Origin: CBDHFQ01 sp965262565
GTDB lineage: Bacteria > Bacteroidota > Bacteroidia > J057
Length of the DNA: 64,000 nucleotides
Direction of reading: 5' to 3'
NCBI GenBank assembly: GCA_965262565.1
Contig: CBDHFQ010000020.1
Location: 496,001 to 560,000, forward strand
A model generated the notes under the pieces. It was not told where the DNA came from, made no database searches, and saw only the letters and a list, made by a program, of their open reading frames with translations. Position 1 is the stretch's first letter; every line of letters starts with the position of its first letter. This document shows, one piece after another, positions 1 through 10,192 of this stretch. The position numbers were made by a program, and so were the translations under genes.

Positions 1-519
1 CTTAAAGGAAAAATGAGCTACCCGCTCGATTCCCTTGCGTGTGAATATGCTGGTATCCATAGCCATGCCCTCTGGACGTTCAGGATATAATTGTCGGCCA
101 CTTTGAACAAATTCTCCCTCATTATTCTCTCTGATGATCACAAAATCGATGTCTTCCTGTGTTTTATTTCTCAATGGACCTTGGATTCCATCAAATAGCT
201 TTACTGGTCTGACATTGACATATTGTTTGAAGTTGGTACGGACATAATTGGTGAATAATTTGAAGGGAAGGGTATCATCTACTTCTGGTAATCCTACAGC
301 TCCAAATAAGATGGCATCAAATTTTTTCAGTATGTTCAGGCCATCCTCTGGCAAAAAGACTCCATGTTGTTGGTAATAGCCAGCTCCCCAAGGGAACGTT
401 TCTGATTCGAGCGTAAATTGATGTTTTTCAGCTACAGCTTGTAGGACCTTCAAAGTTACTGGCACTATTTCATGTCCTATACCATCGCCGTGCACGCTTG
501 CTATGTGGTATGTGTTCAT
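1..519 (-). CDS. tartrate/D-malate dehydrogenase-type beta-decarboxylating dehydrogenase (N-terminal part)
   Basis: The first 173 residues of a protein of the isocitrate/isopropylmalate dehydrogenase family; the gene runs off the left edge of the window. The start is ATG at 517-519. Visible motifs are GDGIGHE (residues 11-17), a strand ending in LFGAVG (71-76), substrate-binding arginines in YVRTNF (R94) and NVRP (R104), and RENNEGEF (130-137), the family's REN-EG-Y/F segment. The wording VNVRPVKLFDG and RENNEGEF is closer to tartrate or D-malate dehydrogenases than to leuB or icd proteins. Known family role: NAD-dependent oxidative decarboxylation of a 2-hydroxy acid in the cytoplasm. Which acid is used cannot be told from this part. 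It diverges from the cargo gene starting at 802. Confidence 0.85.
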   Translation of the reverse strand, partial: MNTYHIASVHGDGIGHEIVPVTLKVLQAVAEKHQFTLESETFPWGAGYYQQHGVFLPEDGLNILKKFDAILFGAVGLPEVDDTLPFKLFTNYVRTNFKQYVNVRPVKLFDGIQGPLRNKTQEDIDFVIIRENNEGEFVQSGRQLYPERPEGMAMDTSIFTRKGIERVAHFSFK

Positions 520-801
520 TGAGGGCGTTTATTTGTATATAAAACATTTAAAGCTAATAGTTGGATAGGGGAATTCAAAATGGAAATGATCTTCCCATGC
601 ATGTTTCATAGAACTATAAGGTACTTAAAAAAATATAGAATTCCCGATGGTGGTTGTTTCGAATTCACGCTTTCGAAATGAAATGGCTTTTCCAATTTTT
701 TTAATATTAATTATGTTTAATAAAACGTAAAATTTAATTTATAAATTTTATGATTTTGGTTTTATTAGATCGAATCTCAATTGTGATTTACGCCAAATTT
801 T

Positions 802-3672
802 ATGGTTAGACAAACTAATAAAATCAGTACTCACTTATCCACAAAGAATCTCATCTTTCTTGGAGTTGCTGCTACACTGGTAATTGCCGCTATTATTTTA
901 TTTACCATAAACTATTCTGTTTCCTCTACTGAAATTTGTGGGAATGGAATAGACGATGATTGGGATGGATCAGTTGATGAAGCCGGATGTACCTGTATGA
1001 GTGGTTCCCCTATCGTTATAAGTGGTAGTAGTACTACTTATTATGGGGTGTCTCAATCAAATAGTTCTGTTTTCAATGCTAATAATGTACTGGGGGCTTC
1101 TGATGATCAAACTGCAACCTTGAATTCGAATTCGGATTTATTATTTATCGAATTAGGTCATACCCTTTCTACAGGAGATGAGTATACTGTCAGATGGGAA
1201 CCTACTTCTTCTTACTCCTCTGCTACCCTGGAAGTGTATGAAACTTCTGATGGACATACCTATTATTTAAACAGAAGAATTACCCTTTCATCTTCTACCT
1301 TGGTAAATACTGTCTTACAGGCTAACAGGAATACGCGAGACCTACTTTTAGCGACGGATACAGGTGCTTCCATTGAAATTGATAATGTTAGTTATACCAT
1401 TGGTACTGCTACTTATGGTTGTAGTGGTTCCATCGAGCTTTGTGGAAATCGTACAGATGACGATTTAGATGGGCAAACGGATGAGTCTGATTGTTTTTGT
1501 AGCAACGGAAGTCCCACTTTGTTAACAACTATTGAAAGTGGATTTGCCGTGGCCCAAGGGAATGTATCTGTTAACAATGCAGAAAATGCTGTGGGAGAAG
1601 CCGGATCAGATTATGCAGAAATCTACGAGAATAATGATGTGCTTATTCTCAAACTACAAGAAGAAATTCCCGCTGGAGAAAATTATACGATTTATTGGTC
1701 TTCACAGGAAGGAGATCTGGCCGAAATGATGGTAAGTGAATCATCAGATAGTGCTACCTTTTATTTTAATGCCAGTCCATCTACCACTGCAATCACCGCA
1801 GAGAAAGTTACCCTTACAGCGGGAGTAAACACTCGTTATCTGAGATTTGATAAAAGAGATATTACGAGTGTATCAGGGATAACGGTGAATAATGCAATTA
1901 ATACCGGAAATCCAGAGGATTATCGGGTTTATGGTATTACTTATAGTTTTAATCAGTCATCGTACACCTGTGATAACGATTGGGATGGCGATGGTATAGA
2001 AGATTCTGTGGATCTGGATGACGATAATGATGGTATCCCTGATCTTATTGAACAACTTGGCTTTGATACGAATAATTGTACGAAAACGGCAATGAGGTTT
2101 GTGAATCCTAGCCTGGAAAGTGGTTCGTCTCTTTCTCAAGGAGCAACTTATAGATTCTCGAACATCTTAAGCGGAATAGATGGACTGGTAGAAATTACGA
2201 CTTTGTCCAACGTATATATTAATAATCTAGATTATACTATTTCTGGTTATAATGATGCATTTCAACCAACTTTAGGGTTTCATTCTGGTCTTCCAAGTGG
2301 ATATGCATTATACACCATTCGCTTTGTTAGGGAAAATACCACCCAGGATACCTTACTGGGATCAGTAGGAGGTGCTGCTTTGGATATCGATGGTTCCTCA
2401 GGTACTGCGATTGAAGGATTTAGTACCTCGGGATTCGACTATATTGCTACTGATGATATAACCGAACTCACACATACCAGCGCTGGTAGTATAGATAACT
2501 TCCGGGGCCCCTCGATTACCTATGATGGAATTTCTACTACTGATCCCCAGGTTATGGTATTTTTTAACGATAGATATACCTCTACCATTTTGTATTACAC
2601 TTACGTGTTCAATACTAGTGCTCATACTGAGAGATTATTTTCTATTTATCTGGATCAATGTCTGGCAAATAATTTTACGAACCTTTCACCAATTACTGAG
2701 AATTTTATTGATACGGATGGGGATGGGGTAGCAGATTACAGGGACCTGGACTCCGATAATGATGGGATATATGATGTAGTTGAGAGTGGAGCCAATGTCG
2801 CTAGCACTGCAGGAGTCGTAGATGGAAATGTTACTACTTCGGGCATCCCAGTTGCAGTAGATGCTGATAATGATCAGACGATAGATTTTGTAGTTGGAGA
2901 TGCTGATGGAAATGGTAACCTGAATTTTGTCACCTTAGATAGTGATGGAGATGGTATATCCGATATAGCAGAAGCAGGTTTTACAGATGCTGATAATGAT
3001 GGTCAACTGGACGGAACCGGATTTGACGATAGAGGACTCATTATTACAAGCTCAGAAGCTTATATGGACCCTGGAACGGGTTATACCGACGATGAAAGTT
3101 CTGGTGAATACTCGGGAGTTCTTCCAGTGGAATGGTTAGCATTTGAAGCGGAACTTATGCAAGATGGAACCCAATTATACTGGGCTACAGGTTCGGAGAT
3201 CAATAGTGATTTTTATGCTGTCGAGCGCTCATACGATAAACATTTATATCAATCCATCGGAAGCGTAGAAGCTGCAGGAAACGCAAACACTCCTACAGAG
3301 TACCAATTTATCGATAAAACCCTTAATCATGGTAGCGTAACCCAGGTTTTTTATCGCTTGAAACAAGTTGATATAGATGGAAGTATAGACTACAGCCAGG
3401 TATATACCTTAAATGTGAGTGGACAAGCTTCCGTGGAAAAAATGGAAATGTACCCCAATCCCGCAACTGACAAAGTACATCTTGATATCATTGCTGCTCC
3501 AGATTTATTTGTGGAAATTCAAATCTACACTGTTTCAGGACAATTACACGACATGCTAAAAGGTAAAGCCGGTACATATGAGATAGAAGTTTCTCATTGG
3601 CCTAAAGGCGTTTATCTGATTAGGGTCGATGGATTAGCTGCTCCACTTGTCGAAAAATTAGTAGTGGAATAG
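802..3672 (+). CDS. large secreted protein with MopE-like and TSP3-like calcium repeats and a type IX sorting tail
   Basis: A 956-residue protein with an N-terminal hydrophobic segment (about residues 17-36) serving as signal peptide or anchor. Two copies of a MopE-type motif follow, CGNGIDDDWDG..DE..C (45-63) and CGNRTDDDLDG..DE..C (212-231). Asp-rich thrombospondin-3-like runs, probably calcium binding, occur near 390-415, 637-665 and 687-745. The last 75 residues contain YPNPATDKV and end in VEKLVVE, as in type A sorting domains recognised by the Bacteroidota type IX secretion system. Known for such tails: export through T9SS and attachment to the cell surface. The role is unknown; adhesion or a structural surface role is inference. 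No partner genes lie next to it. The reading frame is intact and ATG 802 gives the only good export signal. Confidence 0.8.
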   Translation: MVRQTNKISTHLSTKNLIFLGVAATLVIAAIILFTINYSVSSTEICGNGIDDDWDGSVDEAGCTCMSGSPIVISGSSTTYYGVSQSNSSVFNANNVLGASDDQTATLNSNSDLLFIELGHTLSTGDEYTVRWEPTSSYSSATLEVYETSDGHTYYLNRRITLSSSTLVNTVLQANRNTRDLLLATDTGASIEIDNVSYTIGTATYGCSGSIELCGNRTDDDLDGQTDESDCFCSNGSPTLLTTIESGFAVAQGNVSVNNAENAVGEAGSDYAEIYENNDVLILKLQEEIPAGENYTIYWSSQEGDLAEMMVSESSDSATFYFNASPSTTAITAEKVTLTAGVNTRYLRFDKRDITSVSGITVNNAINTGNPEDYRVYGITYSFNQSSYTCDNDWDGDGIEDSVDLDDDNDGIPDLIEQLGFDTNNCTKTAMRFVNPSLESGSSLSQGATYRFSNILSGIDGLVEITTLSNVYINNLDYTISGYNDAFQPTLGFHSGLPSGYALYTIRFVRENTTQDTLLGSVGGAALDIDGSSGTAIEGFSTSGFDYIATDDITELTHTSAGSIDNFRGPSITYDGISTTDPQVMVFFNDRYTSTILYYTYVFNTSAHTERLFSIYLDQCLANNFTNLSPITENFIDTDGDGVADYRDLDSDNDGIYDVVESGANVASTAGVVDGNVTTSGIPVAVDADNDQTIDFVVGDADGNGNLNFVTLDSDGDGISDIAEAGFTDADNDGQLDGTGFDDRGLIITSSEAYMDPGTGYTDDESSGEYSGVLPVEWLAFEAELMQDGTQLYWATGSEINSDFYAVERSYDKHLYQSIGSVEAAGNANTPTEYQFIDKTLNHGSVTQVFYRLKQVDIDGSIDYSQVYTLNVSGQASVEKMEMYPNPATDKVHLDIIAAPDLFVEIQIYTVSGQLHDMLKGKAGTYEIEVSHWPKGVYLIRVDGLAAPLVEKLVVE

Positions 3673-3812
3673 CAATGCAAGGAATCTATAGATGGGGAAT
3701 TACGATATGAGAGATTCTGGATTCGATCCAAAGCTAGATGGGTAGCCATATGAATAAACGTCCATTTAAGTTGGACTTGGATCCCATGAAATCTATGGAC
3801 TAGCTGTTAACA

Positions 3813-4805
3813 CTATGTAAATCTCTGTGCCAATATGGTGTGATTATATTTATTTCGATAAGCTCCTGGAGTGAGATGAACGTATTTTTTAAATACTTTT
3901 CTGAAGGCTTTCGTATCGTTATATCCCACTTCATACATCACTTCATTCACAGTTTTATCGCTTTGTTCCAATTCCCTTTTAGCTACTTCTATTCTCACTC
4001 GCTGTAGATATTCTATAATGGTATTAGCGGTGGCTTCTTTAAATCGCCGTTCAAAGGTTCTTCTACCCACGCCTACATATTCACAAAGGGAATCCACAGA
4101 GATTCTACCATCGAAGTGAGACTCTAAATAAGACTGAGCTTGCAGAACTTTATCGTCTTTATGATTTTTCTGACCAGAAAAAATGATAAATGGAGATTGG
4201 CTGTTTCGGTCGATGTCTACCATGAACGCTTTGGCAGCTGCTACCGCTACTTCCCGCCCTGCATATTTCTCTATCATGTAGATCAGTAGGTTAGTAAAAG
4301 CAAAGGCGCCTCCACTAGTATAAATACCAGAAGCTTCAGTAAGAATGTTAGCATCATTGAGATGGGCCTTAGGAAATCTTTGTCTGAATTCATTGGCAAA
4401 TTGCCAGTGAGTAGAGCATTGCTTTCCATCTAAAAGGCCTGAGGCCGCCAGGAAAAAAGAGCCTACACACATGCTGATTATTTCCGCTCCTTGTTGGTAC
4501 TGTGTTATCATCCAGTCAATCAAGTCAGTATTAAGCGCTACATTTTCATCTACATTTCCATGAATAGCAGGAATAATAATCATATCTGTTTGCTGAACTT
4601 CCTCTATTACAGCATCTGGATGAATGGTATAGTAACCATAATAGTGTTTATGAGAGCTAGCTAGCCCAACCAATTGTATATTGAATAAGGGAGCTTGGCT
4701 ATGCTCAGTTAAATATTCGTTTACCCAGGAGAACACTTGGAAAGAAGCATCAACATTGACGATGCTAAAATGTCCATTGGGAATAACGATAGATACTTGT
4801 TTCAT
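3813..4805 (-). CDS. GlxA-family transcriptional regulator (DJ-1/PfpI domain plus AraC HTH)
   Basis: A 330-residue cytoplasmic regulator. Residues 1-190 form a DJ-1/PfpI-like domain with the elbow SMCVGSFFLAASGLLDG (Cys113), and residues about 225-325 carry two AraC-type helix-turn-helix motifs: VDSLCEYVGVGRRTFERRF and a second one followed by F-K-KYVHLTPGAYR. This order is that of the GlxA family, whose PfpI half usually senses a ligand rather than acting as an enzyme. It lies 37 bases after the ECF sigma gene on the same strand, so the two may be one transcript. That would place it with the divergent FecR-SusC-SusD operon; the link is inference from position only. Confidence 0.85.
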   Translation of the reverse strand: MKQVSIVIPNGHFSIVNVDASFQVFSWVNEYLTEHSQAPLFNIQLVGLASSHKHYYGYYTIHPDAVIEEVQQTDMIIIPAIHGNVDENVALNTDLIDWMITQYQQGAEIISMCVGSFFLAASGLLDGKQCSTHWQFANEFRQRFPKAHLNDANILTEASGIYTSGGAFAFTNLLIYMIEKYAGREVAVAAAKAFMVDIDRNSQSPFIIFSGQKNHKDDKVLQAQSYLESHFDGRISVDSLCEYVGVGRRTFERRFKEATANTIIEYLQRVRIEVAKRELEQSDKTVNEVMYEVGYNDTKAFRKVFKKYVHLTPGAYRNKYNHTILAQRFT

Positions 4806-4842
4806 AGGTTTAACCTAACAAAAAGCACTTGAGTTACCAATT

Positions 4843-5433
4843 CTAATATAAGTCGATAGTAGCCAAAATTAGGACGAAAACTAAATCGGAATTGGTTTGA
4901 AGAAATGACTTTATCAATTGATTTCCCTTTTGAAGATGGTTTTTTACGGTATGAGGCGAAATATTCAACTCTTCTGCAATTTGCAGCAGTGAAAGTCCTT
5001 CCAAATATCGAAGTCGAAATACTTCCTGACATTTCCTTGGAAGACTCTCTATCGCTTTTTTTGCCATGGTCAAATTTCGCTCGAGATAGACTGAGTCATT
5101 CTTTTCGGAATGAAGTTGATCTTGAAAGTATTGATGTATATAGGCGGTCTTGAGCTTTTCATCTCTGGCTACTTTTCTTAAGTAACTCATACAATAGTCT
5201 CTGCTAATTTTAAATAAGAGTCCAGAAACGGATTTATCTGGTTGAAGCGTACTTCTCTTTTCCCATAATCTGATAAAAACATCTGAAGTTATTTCCTGGG
5301 CAATAGCATTGTTTCTTACAAACCGATAGCAGAAATGGTATATTCTTGATTGGTATTGTTCATGAAGGATGGTGAAGCTTTTTTGATCTCCTGTTATCAA
5401 TTTTTCTACATGATATTGCTCCTTCGTCTGCAT
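4843..5433 (-). CDS. ECF-type RNA polymerase sigma-70 factor
   Basis: A 196-residue protein with sigma region 2 (about residues 20-90, including AQEITSDVFIRLWEKRS) and region 4 (about 130-180, ESLPRKCQEVFRLRYLEGLSL then the helix-turn-helix IAEELNISPHTVKNHL). It matches the Bacteroidota ECF sigma factors that pair with FecR anti-sigma factors. The gene is transcribed away from fecR (start 5642) across a 208-base gap, and the GlxA-type regulator lies downstream on its strand. Inferred role: transcription of the fecR-susC-susD operon once the outer-membrane receptor signals that substrate is present. The last 20 or so residues (LVFVLILATIDLY) are hydrophobic and look like a read-out tail. Confidence 0.92.
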   Translation of the reverse strand: MQTKEQYHVEKLITGDQKSFTILHEQYQSRIYHFCYRFVRNNAIAQEITSDVFIRLWEKRSTLQPDKSVSGLLFKISRDYCMSYLRKVARDEKLKTAYIHQYFQDQLHSEKNDSVYLERNLTMAKKAIESLPRKCQEVFRLRYLEGLSLLQIAEELNISPHTVKNHLQKGNQLIKSFLQTNSDLVFVLILATIDLY

Positions 5434-5641
5434 ATAGGTGCCTGAATATGTATAACAACATGAGCTTACAACCTCATTTAAAATAATTTATCAATAATAT
5501 TATAGTTAATCAAATCCTGCCCTTCCAAAAAAAGTATTCTTGAGACTAGTACATTTTAACATTTTCTGCGGAGACAAAGTGTAGAGGGAAAGTAAACACT
5601 GCTTTTTCGATCGCTGAACTAAATCGATTAACCGCTTATAA
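5434..5641. promoter_or_regulatory. divergent intergenic region between sigma factor and fecR
   Basis: This AT-rich 208-base gap must hold the promoters for both the sigma-glxA unit (leftwards) and the fecR-susC-susD unit (rightwards). I could not find an exact Bacteroidota -7 element (TAnnTTTG) at a proper distance on either strand, so no promoter is marked base by base. Confidence 0.45.
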
Positions 5642-6649
5642 ATGAATGATATTGACCAGTTGGTTCAAAAGCTTTTCCAGGGAACCTGTACAAAAGAAGA
5701 ACTGGAACTACTATTTGAGCATATTAAATCACATCCTCTTTCACTGAATGCTAGTGTAAAAGAAAAGCTATGGGAGGAGATATCTTTGTATGAGGAATTA
5801 GATGAATCTTCCTCTTCAGCCATATTACAAAGGACACTATCTATCATAAATGAGAAAGAAGAAAATAACCTGGCAGTTCCCATTTCTTTTTCAGCCCTTT
5901 ATTCAGTGGTAGCCTTTACCAATAGGAAGCATATGCGTCTTATTATTTCTGTTGCAGCCTCGATTTGTATAATTGGATTATTTAGCTGGCTTGGATATTC
6001 CTTATTGGCTCCAACAACTCAAACTATCAGCACAAAACATGGTGAATGGAATCAGATTACTTTATCAGACGGGAGTAAGGTATCCTTAAATGCTCACTCT
6101 CATCTTACTTTTTCCGAACACTGGGGAGAAGCGGAAGATAGGAAGGTTTGGTTGACAGGGGAAGCTTTTTTTGAGGTAGTCAAGGATCCTTATGGAGCTA
6201 AATTTACTGTGTTTGCCAATGGATTGGCGATTGAGGTGTTAGGGACAGCTTTTAATGTTCACAGTCGTGGAGAGAATACAGAGGTATATCTTGAAGAAGG
6301 AAAAGTAAAACTGCATACAGATAAGGAGAAAAAATTCCTGAAGCCAGGGGATGTTGCTTCTTATTCTCATGAGAAAAAAGCCATTGTAGCAGTTAACTCT
6401 TCCCCTGATACTGCCATTAGCTCCTGGAAAGATGGTGCCCTTTTCCTAAAGGATCAGCCTGTGGAATTTATCCTGTATAAGATCCAAGAAATTTACGGAT
6501 ATGAGATAGTAGTAACAGATAAAGAGCTGCTTACAGTGAGAAAGACCATAGGGATTCCTATGAATAAGATTGAGATCGCTATTCCAATCCTGGAAAAGGT
6601 GCTTGAAGCGGATATTACTGTTTCAGCGCATCAGTTAGTGATAGATTGA
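5642..6649 (+). CDS. FecR-family anti-sigma factor
   Basis: A 335-residue protein with a short cytoplasmic N-terminal part, one membrane span at about residues 99-121, and a periplasmic FecR domain (about 128-220; KHGEWNQITLSDGSKVSLNA, LTGEAFFEV, VLGTAFNVHS, VYLEEGKVKL). A DUF4974-type C-terminal domain (about 265-335) resembles the STN fold. Family knowledge: the N-terminal part binds and holds the ECF sigma factor, and the periplasmic part reads the signalling domain of the TonB-dependent receptor. It sits between the divergent sigma gene and susC, which ends the chain sigma-FecR-receptor. The start ATG directly follows the divergent region. Confidence 0.92.
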   Translation: MNDIDQLVQKLFQGTCTKEELELLFEHIKSHPLSLNASVKEKLWEEISLYEELDESSSSAILQRTLSIINEKEENNLAVPISFSALYSVVAFTNRKHMRLIISVAASICIIGLFSWLGYSLLAPTTQTISTKHGEWNQITLSDGSKVSLNAHSHLTFSEHWGEAEDRKVWLTGEAFFEVVKDPYGAKFTVFANGLAIEVLGTAFNVHSRGENTEVYLEEGKVKLHTDKEKKFLKPGDVASYSHEKKAIVAVNSSPDTAISSWKDGALFLKDQPVEFILYKIQEIYGYEIVVTDKELLTVRKTIGIPMNKIEIAIPILEKVLEADITVSAHQLVID

Positions 6650-6707
6650 TCCGCTAACCAGAAAATAACGAGACATGTATAAAAATTAATTGCAACACCA
6701 TTACTAT

Positions 6708-9700
6708 ATGAAGATGACTACTTACTATCAGCTACTTAGGTGTAGTTTAATGGCGCTCATCCTATGCGGGCTTACTTGTCCGCTGGTTCATGCCTACAAC
6801 TTCACCTTTACTCAACAACGCCCTTTAACGGAAATCCTGGAAGAGTTTTCAGAAAAATATGGAATTCTGTTTTCCTACGATTCTAAATCATTAGAAGAAA
6901 TCGAAGTAGGATTCACCTTTCAACAGGGAGAGTCCCTGGAATCCGCTATCGAAAGATTACTGGTTCCTATAAATTTTGGATTTGAAGCTTATGGGAATAA
7001 ATACTATGTGGTATATAAAAAGAATAGGAGCGGAAAAAAGTCTTTGAAAAAAATAGGGAGATATCTGGAAAAGATTCAAAAACTGGAAGGAGATGGGGAT
7101 TTACGTGTTCAGTCGAACCGCAAGTCTGACATTGAACAGTTTCAAGCTATTGGATTAGCGGCTTTAGCATTGAAAGCTGAAAAGACGATCAACGGAACGG
7201 TAACAAATGAAGCGGGAGAACCTCTGGTGGGAGCTACCATTAGGACAAAAAGTGGTAATCAGGGGGCTTTGACTGATGAAGAGGGAAGGTTTGAGTTAAC
7301 TATTCCTGATGAGGTAACTACTTTGATTGTTTCTTACATCGGCTATGCTTCCTTGGAAGTAGAGATTGGGGGACGGACAGCAATAGATATTACACTTTCC
7401 GAATCCGTTTCCCAATTGGATGAAGTAGTGGTAGTGGGATATGGAAGACAGCAAAAGCGAGATTTGACAGGATCAGTGAGCAAGGTTGATGGAAAAGACT
7501 TAGCTGACATTCCCAGCCCGAGAGTAGATCAATTACTACAGGGGAGGGCGCCAGGAGTTCAGGTTACTTCTGTCAGTGGAGAGCCCGGAGCGCCAGCTTC
7601 CATCAGAATTCGAGGGGGTAATTCGATTCAGGGTGATAATGAACCCCTATTTGTGATTGATGGAATTATTGTGGGCCAAAACTTCAACCTGAATAATATT
7701 AATACAAATGATATCGAATCCCTGGAAATATTGAAAGATGCTACTGCCCTTTCGATTTACGGTACTCGTGGAGCAAATGGAGTGATTATCATTACCACCA
7801 AAAGTGGTTCTGGACTAGATGCAGGAAAGCCTCAGGTTACCTTTAATATATATTCAGGGAGACAGTATATGTTAGAATCTGTGGATTTTCTGGATGGACC
7901 ACAACATGCAGCCTATTCTAACGAAGATGCAGAATTTAGAGGAGCGGCTCTTCCTTTTCCCGACCCGAATGTCCCTAATGTAGATTGGATTGACCTTGCC
8001 ACGAGAGATGCTCCTATGACAAATATGGACCTTTCTCTTTCGGGAACTTCAGAAAATCAAAAAGTGAATTATTACGTTTCTGGAAATTATTTTGATCAGG
8101 AAGGGATTATTAGAAACTCTGGGATTGAACGCTATATCTTTCGAGCCAATCTGGACTTTAATATTTCTGAGGTAGTCAGAACGGGATTTAGATTAAATCT
8201 TTCCCGACAGCGGAGAGAAAATAATAAAACCAGTATCGGTCAGCTGTTTAGGGATCATCTTCCAACCAGAGCGGTATTTGATGAAAATGGTGTTTTTACT
8301 ACAGAAAATCCGGTGTCTGCATCTATTCAAACTAATCCGGAAGCAGATATCACCTTAAGAGATAATCATACCAACATCACTAATTTATTGGGAAGCATTT
8401 ATTTAGAACTCGAACCTATAGAAGATTTGGTGATTCGTTCTACGATTAGTCCCGAGATTAATAATGAAAAATTAAACGTATTCAATCCTGGTGCACTTCC
8501 TCAGAATTTTGTTATTAATGATGGCGGTGATGCCAGAGTATTTATCGCTAATTCTATCGGATACATCAATGAGAATACGGTTTCATATTCCACTGATTTA
8601 GGCGTTAATCATCGGTTGAATGTTTTGGGAGGATTTACCATGCAACGATTTGAATTAGAAACATCCGATGCAAGATCTTTTCAATTATCGAACGATATCA
8701 CAGGATTTAATAATCTTTCTTTTGGCTCAAATCCCAACAGAAACGAGGTAGGATCAGATTTTGATGCTTTCCAATTAGTTTCATGGCTGGGAAGGGTAAA
8801 TTATGTGTTGAATGATAAGTATTTATTCACCTTTGTGGGGAGAGTGGATGGTTCTTCCCGTTTTGCAGAAGGAAACAAGTACGGATTTTTCCCTTCAGGA
8901 GCGGTTGCCTGGAGATTATCTAATGAACCATTTATTCAGAATCTCAATGTATTTGACGTATTAAAACTAAGAGCGAGTTTCGGTATTTCGGGTAGTCAGG
9001 CTATTCCTTCTTTCAGAACACTGGCCCTGTTAAACTTTGCCAATACAACTTTTGATGGGGCAGAGCAAGCAGGAGTTACTTTGGGAAGGCCGGCTAATCC
9101 AGACCTGACCTGGGAGACGACCCAACAATTAGATATAGGATTAGAAGCAGGGTTTTTGAAGGGGCGGTTAACGACTGAATTAGATTTTTACATTAAAGAG
9201 ACGAGGGATTTATTACTCAATGTTCAGATTCCACGACAAACGGGTTTTGTGAGTCAGTTGCAAAATTTAGGAGAGTTGAGAAATGTAGGATTAGAGTTGT
9301 TAATTAATTCGGTCAATGTGTCGAAGACTAATTTTACCTGGTCCAGTACACTTACGCTATCCGGTAACAGAAATGAGGTGCAGGATTTAGGGGGAGTGGA
9401 TTTAATAGATGTTGTGGACCCTTCAGCTTCAGGTCAGGGTGGACCCGGAGGAAGATTGATTGTGGGTGAAACCGCACCTGTATTTGTAGGGGTTAACTAT
9501 TTAGGAACCTGGAAATCTCAGGAAGAGATCGATGCTTCAGGACAAGTGGGGCAAGATGTTGGAGGGCCACATTTTGAAGATACGAATGGAGATGGAGCCG
9601 TTACTGAAGATGATTTTATCGTATTAGGTAGTCCCCAACCGGATTTCATTTACGGATTACAGAATACCTTAACGTTTAAGAATTGGTCCCTGGATTTCTT

Positions 9701-10139
9701 TTTCCAGGGGACTGTGGGTAATGAAGTATTCAACAGCTTAACACAAACAGCCTTTTTCGGCAGGGCGGAGCTGACAAAATATGCTGAGACATTGAACAGG
9801 TGGACCCCGGAAAATCCTATGTCTGACATCCCCAGGGCGGGTGCAGTAGCTGCCTTGTCAGAAATTAAGAGTAATTCAGAACAGATCGAAGATGCTACCC
9901 ATCTGAGACTTAAAAATCTTCGACTTGGGTATAGTTTTCCAGTGGATGATTGGGGGTGGAACAATTTCAGCACAATTGAGGTGTATTTTACGGGAAGTAA
10001 CCTGTTTGTATTGTCTGATTTTAGATTAACTGATCCTGAAACTAGTGCTTTTGGTAGATCGAACGTGGCTGTAGGCTTTTCGCAAGGGGAATATCCTAGC
10101 GCCAGGGTACTTTCATTGGGGCTGAGAGTAGTGTTGTAA
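6708..10139 (+). CDS. SusC/RagA-family TonB-linked outer-membrane receptor with STN signalling domain
   Basis: A 1143-residue receptor. An in-frame TTG lies 18 bases upstream, but ATG 6708 gives a normal signal peptide (MKMTTYYQLLRCSLMALILC, cleavage near VHA-YN). Domains in order: STN signalling domain (about 25-95), a carboxypeptidase-regulatory-like beta sandwich (about 160-235), the SusC signature LDEVVVVGYGRQQKRDLTGS (from about 237), the plug with IRIRGGNSI and PLFVIDGI, then the beta barrel to the C-terminal VLSLGLRVVL. Known role: TonB/ExbB-driven uptake of an oligomer held by the SusD partner. The STN domain shows that it also signals through FecR. The substrate cannot be read from the sequence. 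Confidence 0.95.
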   Translation: MKMTTYYQLLRCSLMALILCGLTCPLVHAYNFTFTQQRPLTEILEEFSEKYGILFSYDSKSLEEIEVGFTFQQGESLESAIERLLVPINFGFEAYGNKYYVVYKKNRSGKKSLKKIGRYLEKIQKLEGDGDLRVQSNRKSDIEQFQAIGLAALALKAEKTINGTVTNEAGEPLVGATIRTKSGNQGALTDEEGRFELTIPDEVTTLIVSYIGYASLEVEIGGRTAIDITLSESVSQLDEVVVVGYGRQQKRDLTGSVSKVDGKDLADIPSPRVDQLLQGRAPGVQVTSVSGEPGAPASIRIRGGNSIQGDNEPLFVIDGIIVGQNFNLNNINTNDIESLEILKDATALSIYGTRGANGVIIITTKSGSGLDAGKPQVTFNIYSGRQYMLESVDFLDGPQHAAYSNEDAEFRGAALPFPDPNVPNVDWIDLATRDAPMTNMDLSLSGTSENQKVNYYVSGNYFDQEGIIRNSGIERYIFRANLDFNISEVVRTGFRLNLSRQRRENNKTSIGQLFRDHLPTRAVFDENGVFTTENPVSASIQTNPEADITLRDNHTNITNLLGSIYLELEPIEDLVIRSTISPEINNEKLNVFNPGALPQNFVINDGGDARVFIANSIGYINENTVSYSTDLGVNHRLNVLGGFTMQRFELETSDARSFQLSNDITGFNNLSFGSNPNRNEVGSDFDAFQLVSWLGRVNYVLNDKYLFTFVGRVDGSSRFAEGNKYGFFPSGAVAWRLSNEPFIQNLNVFDVLKLRASFGISGSQAIPSFRTLALLNFANTTFDGAEQAGVTLGRPANPDLTWETTQQLDIGLEAGFLKGRLTTELDFYIKETRDLLLNVQIPRQTGFVSQLQNLGELRNVGLELLINSVNVSKTNFTWSSTLTLSGNRNEVQDLGGVDLIDVVDPSASGQGGPGGRLIVGETAPVFVGVNYLGTWKSQEEIDASGQVGQDVGGPHFEDTNGDGAVTEDDFIVLGSPQPDFIYGLQNTLTFKNWSLDFFFQGTVGNEVFNSLTQTAFFGRAELTKYAETLNRWTPENPMSDIPRAGAVAALSEIKSNSEQIEDATHLRLKNLRLGYSFPVDDWGWNNFSTIEVYFTGSNLFVLSDFRLTDPETSAFGRSNVAVGFSQGEYPSARVLSLGLRVVL

Positions 10140-10192
10140 CTTATCTCATTTATTGATCATTATTCATTTAACCATTGACCAAAAATATAAAC

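Noticed and set aside
3673..3812. Terminator between the cargo gene and the GlxA-type gene
   Set aside because: Only a five-base-pair stem (GTCCA/TGGAC) without a T run was found.
6690..6707. TTG start giving a SusC six residues longer
   Set aside because: ATG 6708 gives a normal signal peptide; the extra residues (QHHYY) have no use in an export signal.
10175..10192. TTG start for SusD
   Set aside because: ATG 10193 places the lipobox cysteine at residue 20; the longer form adds only polar residues.
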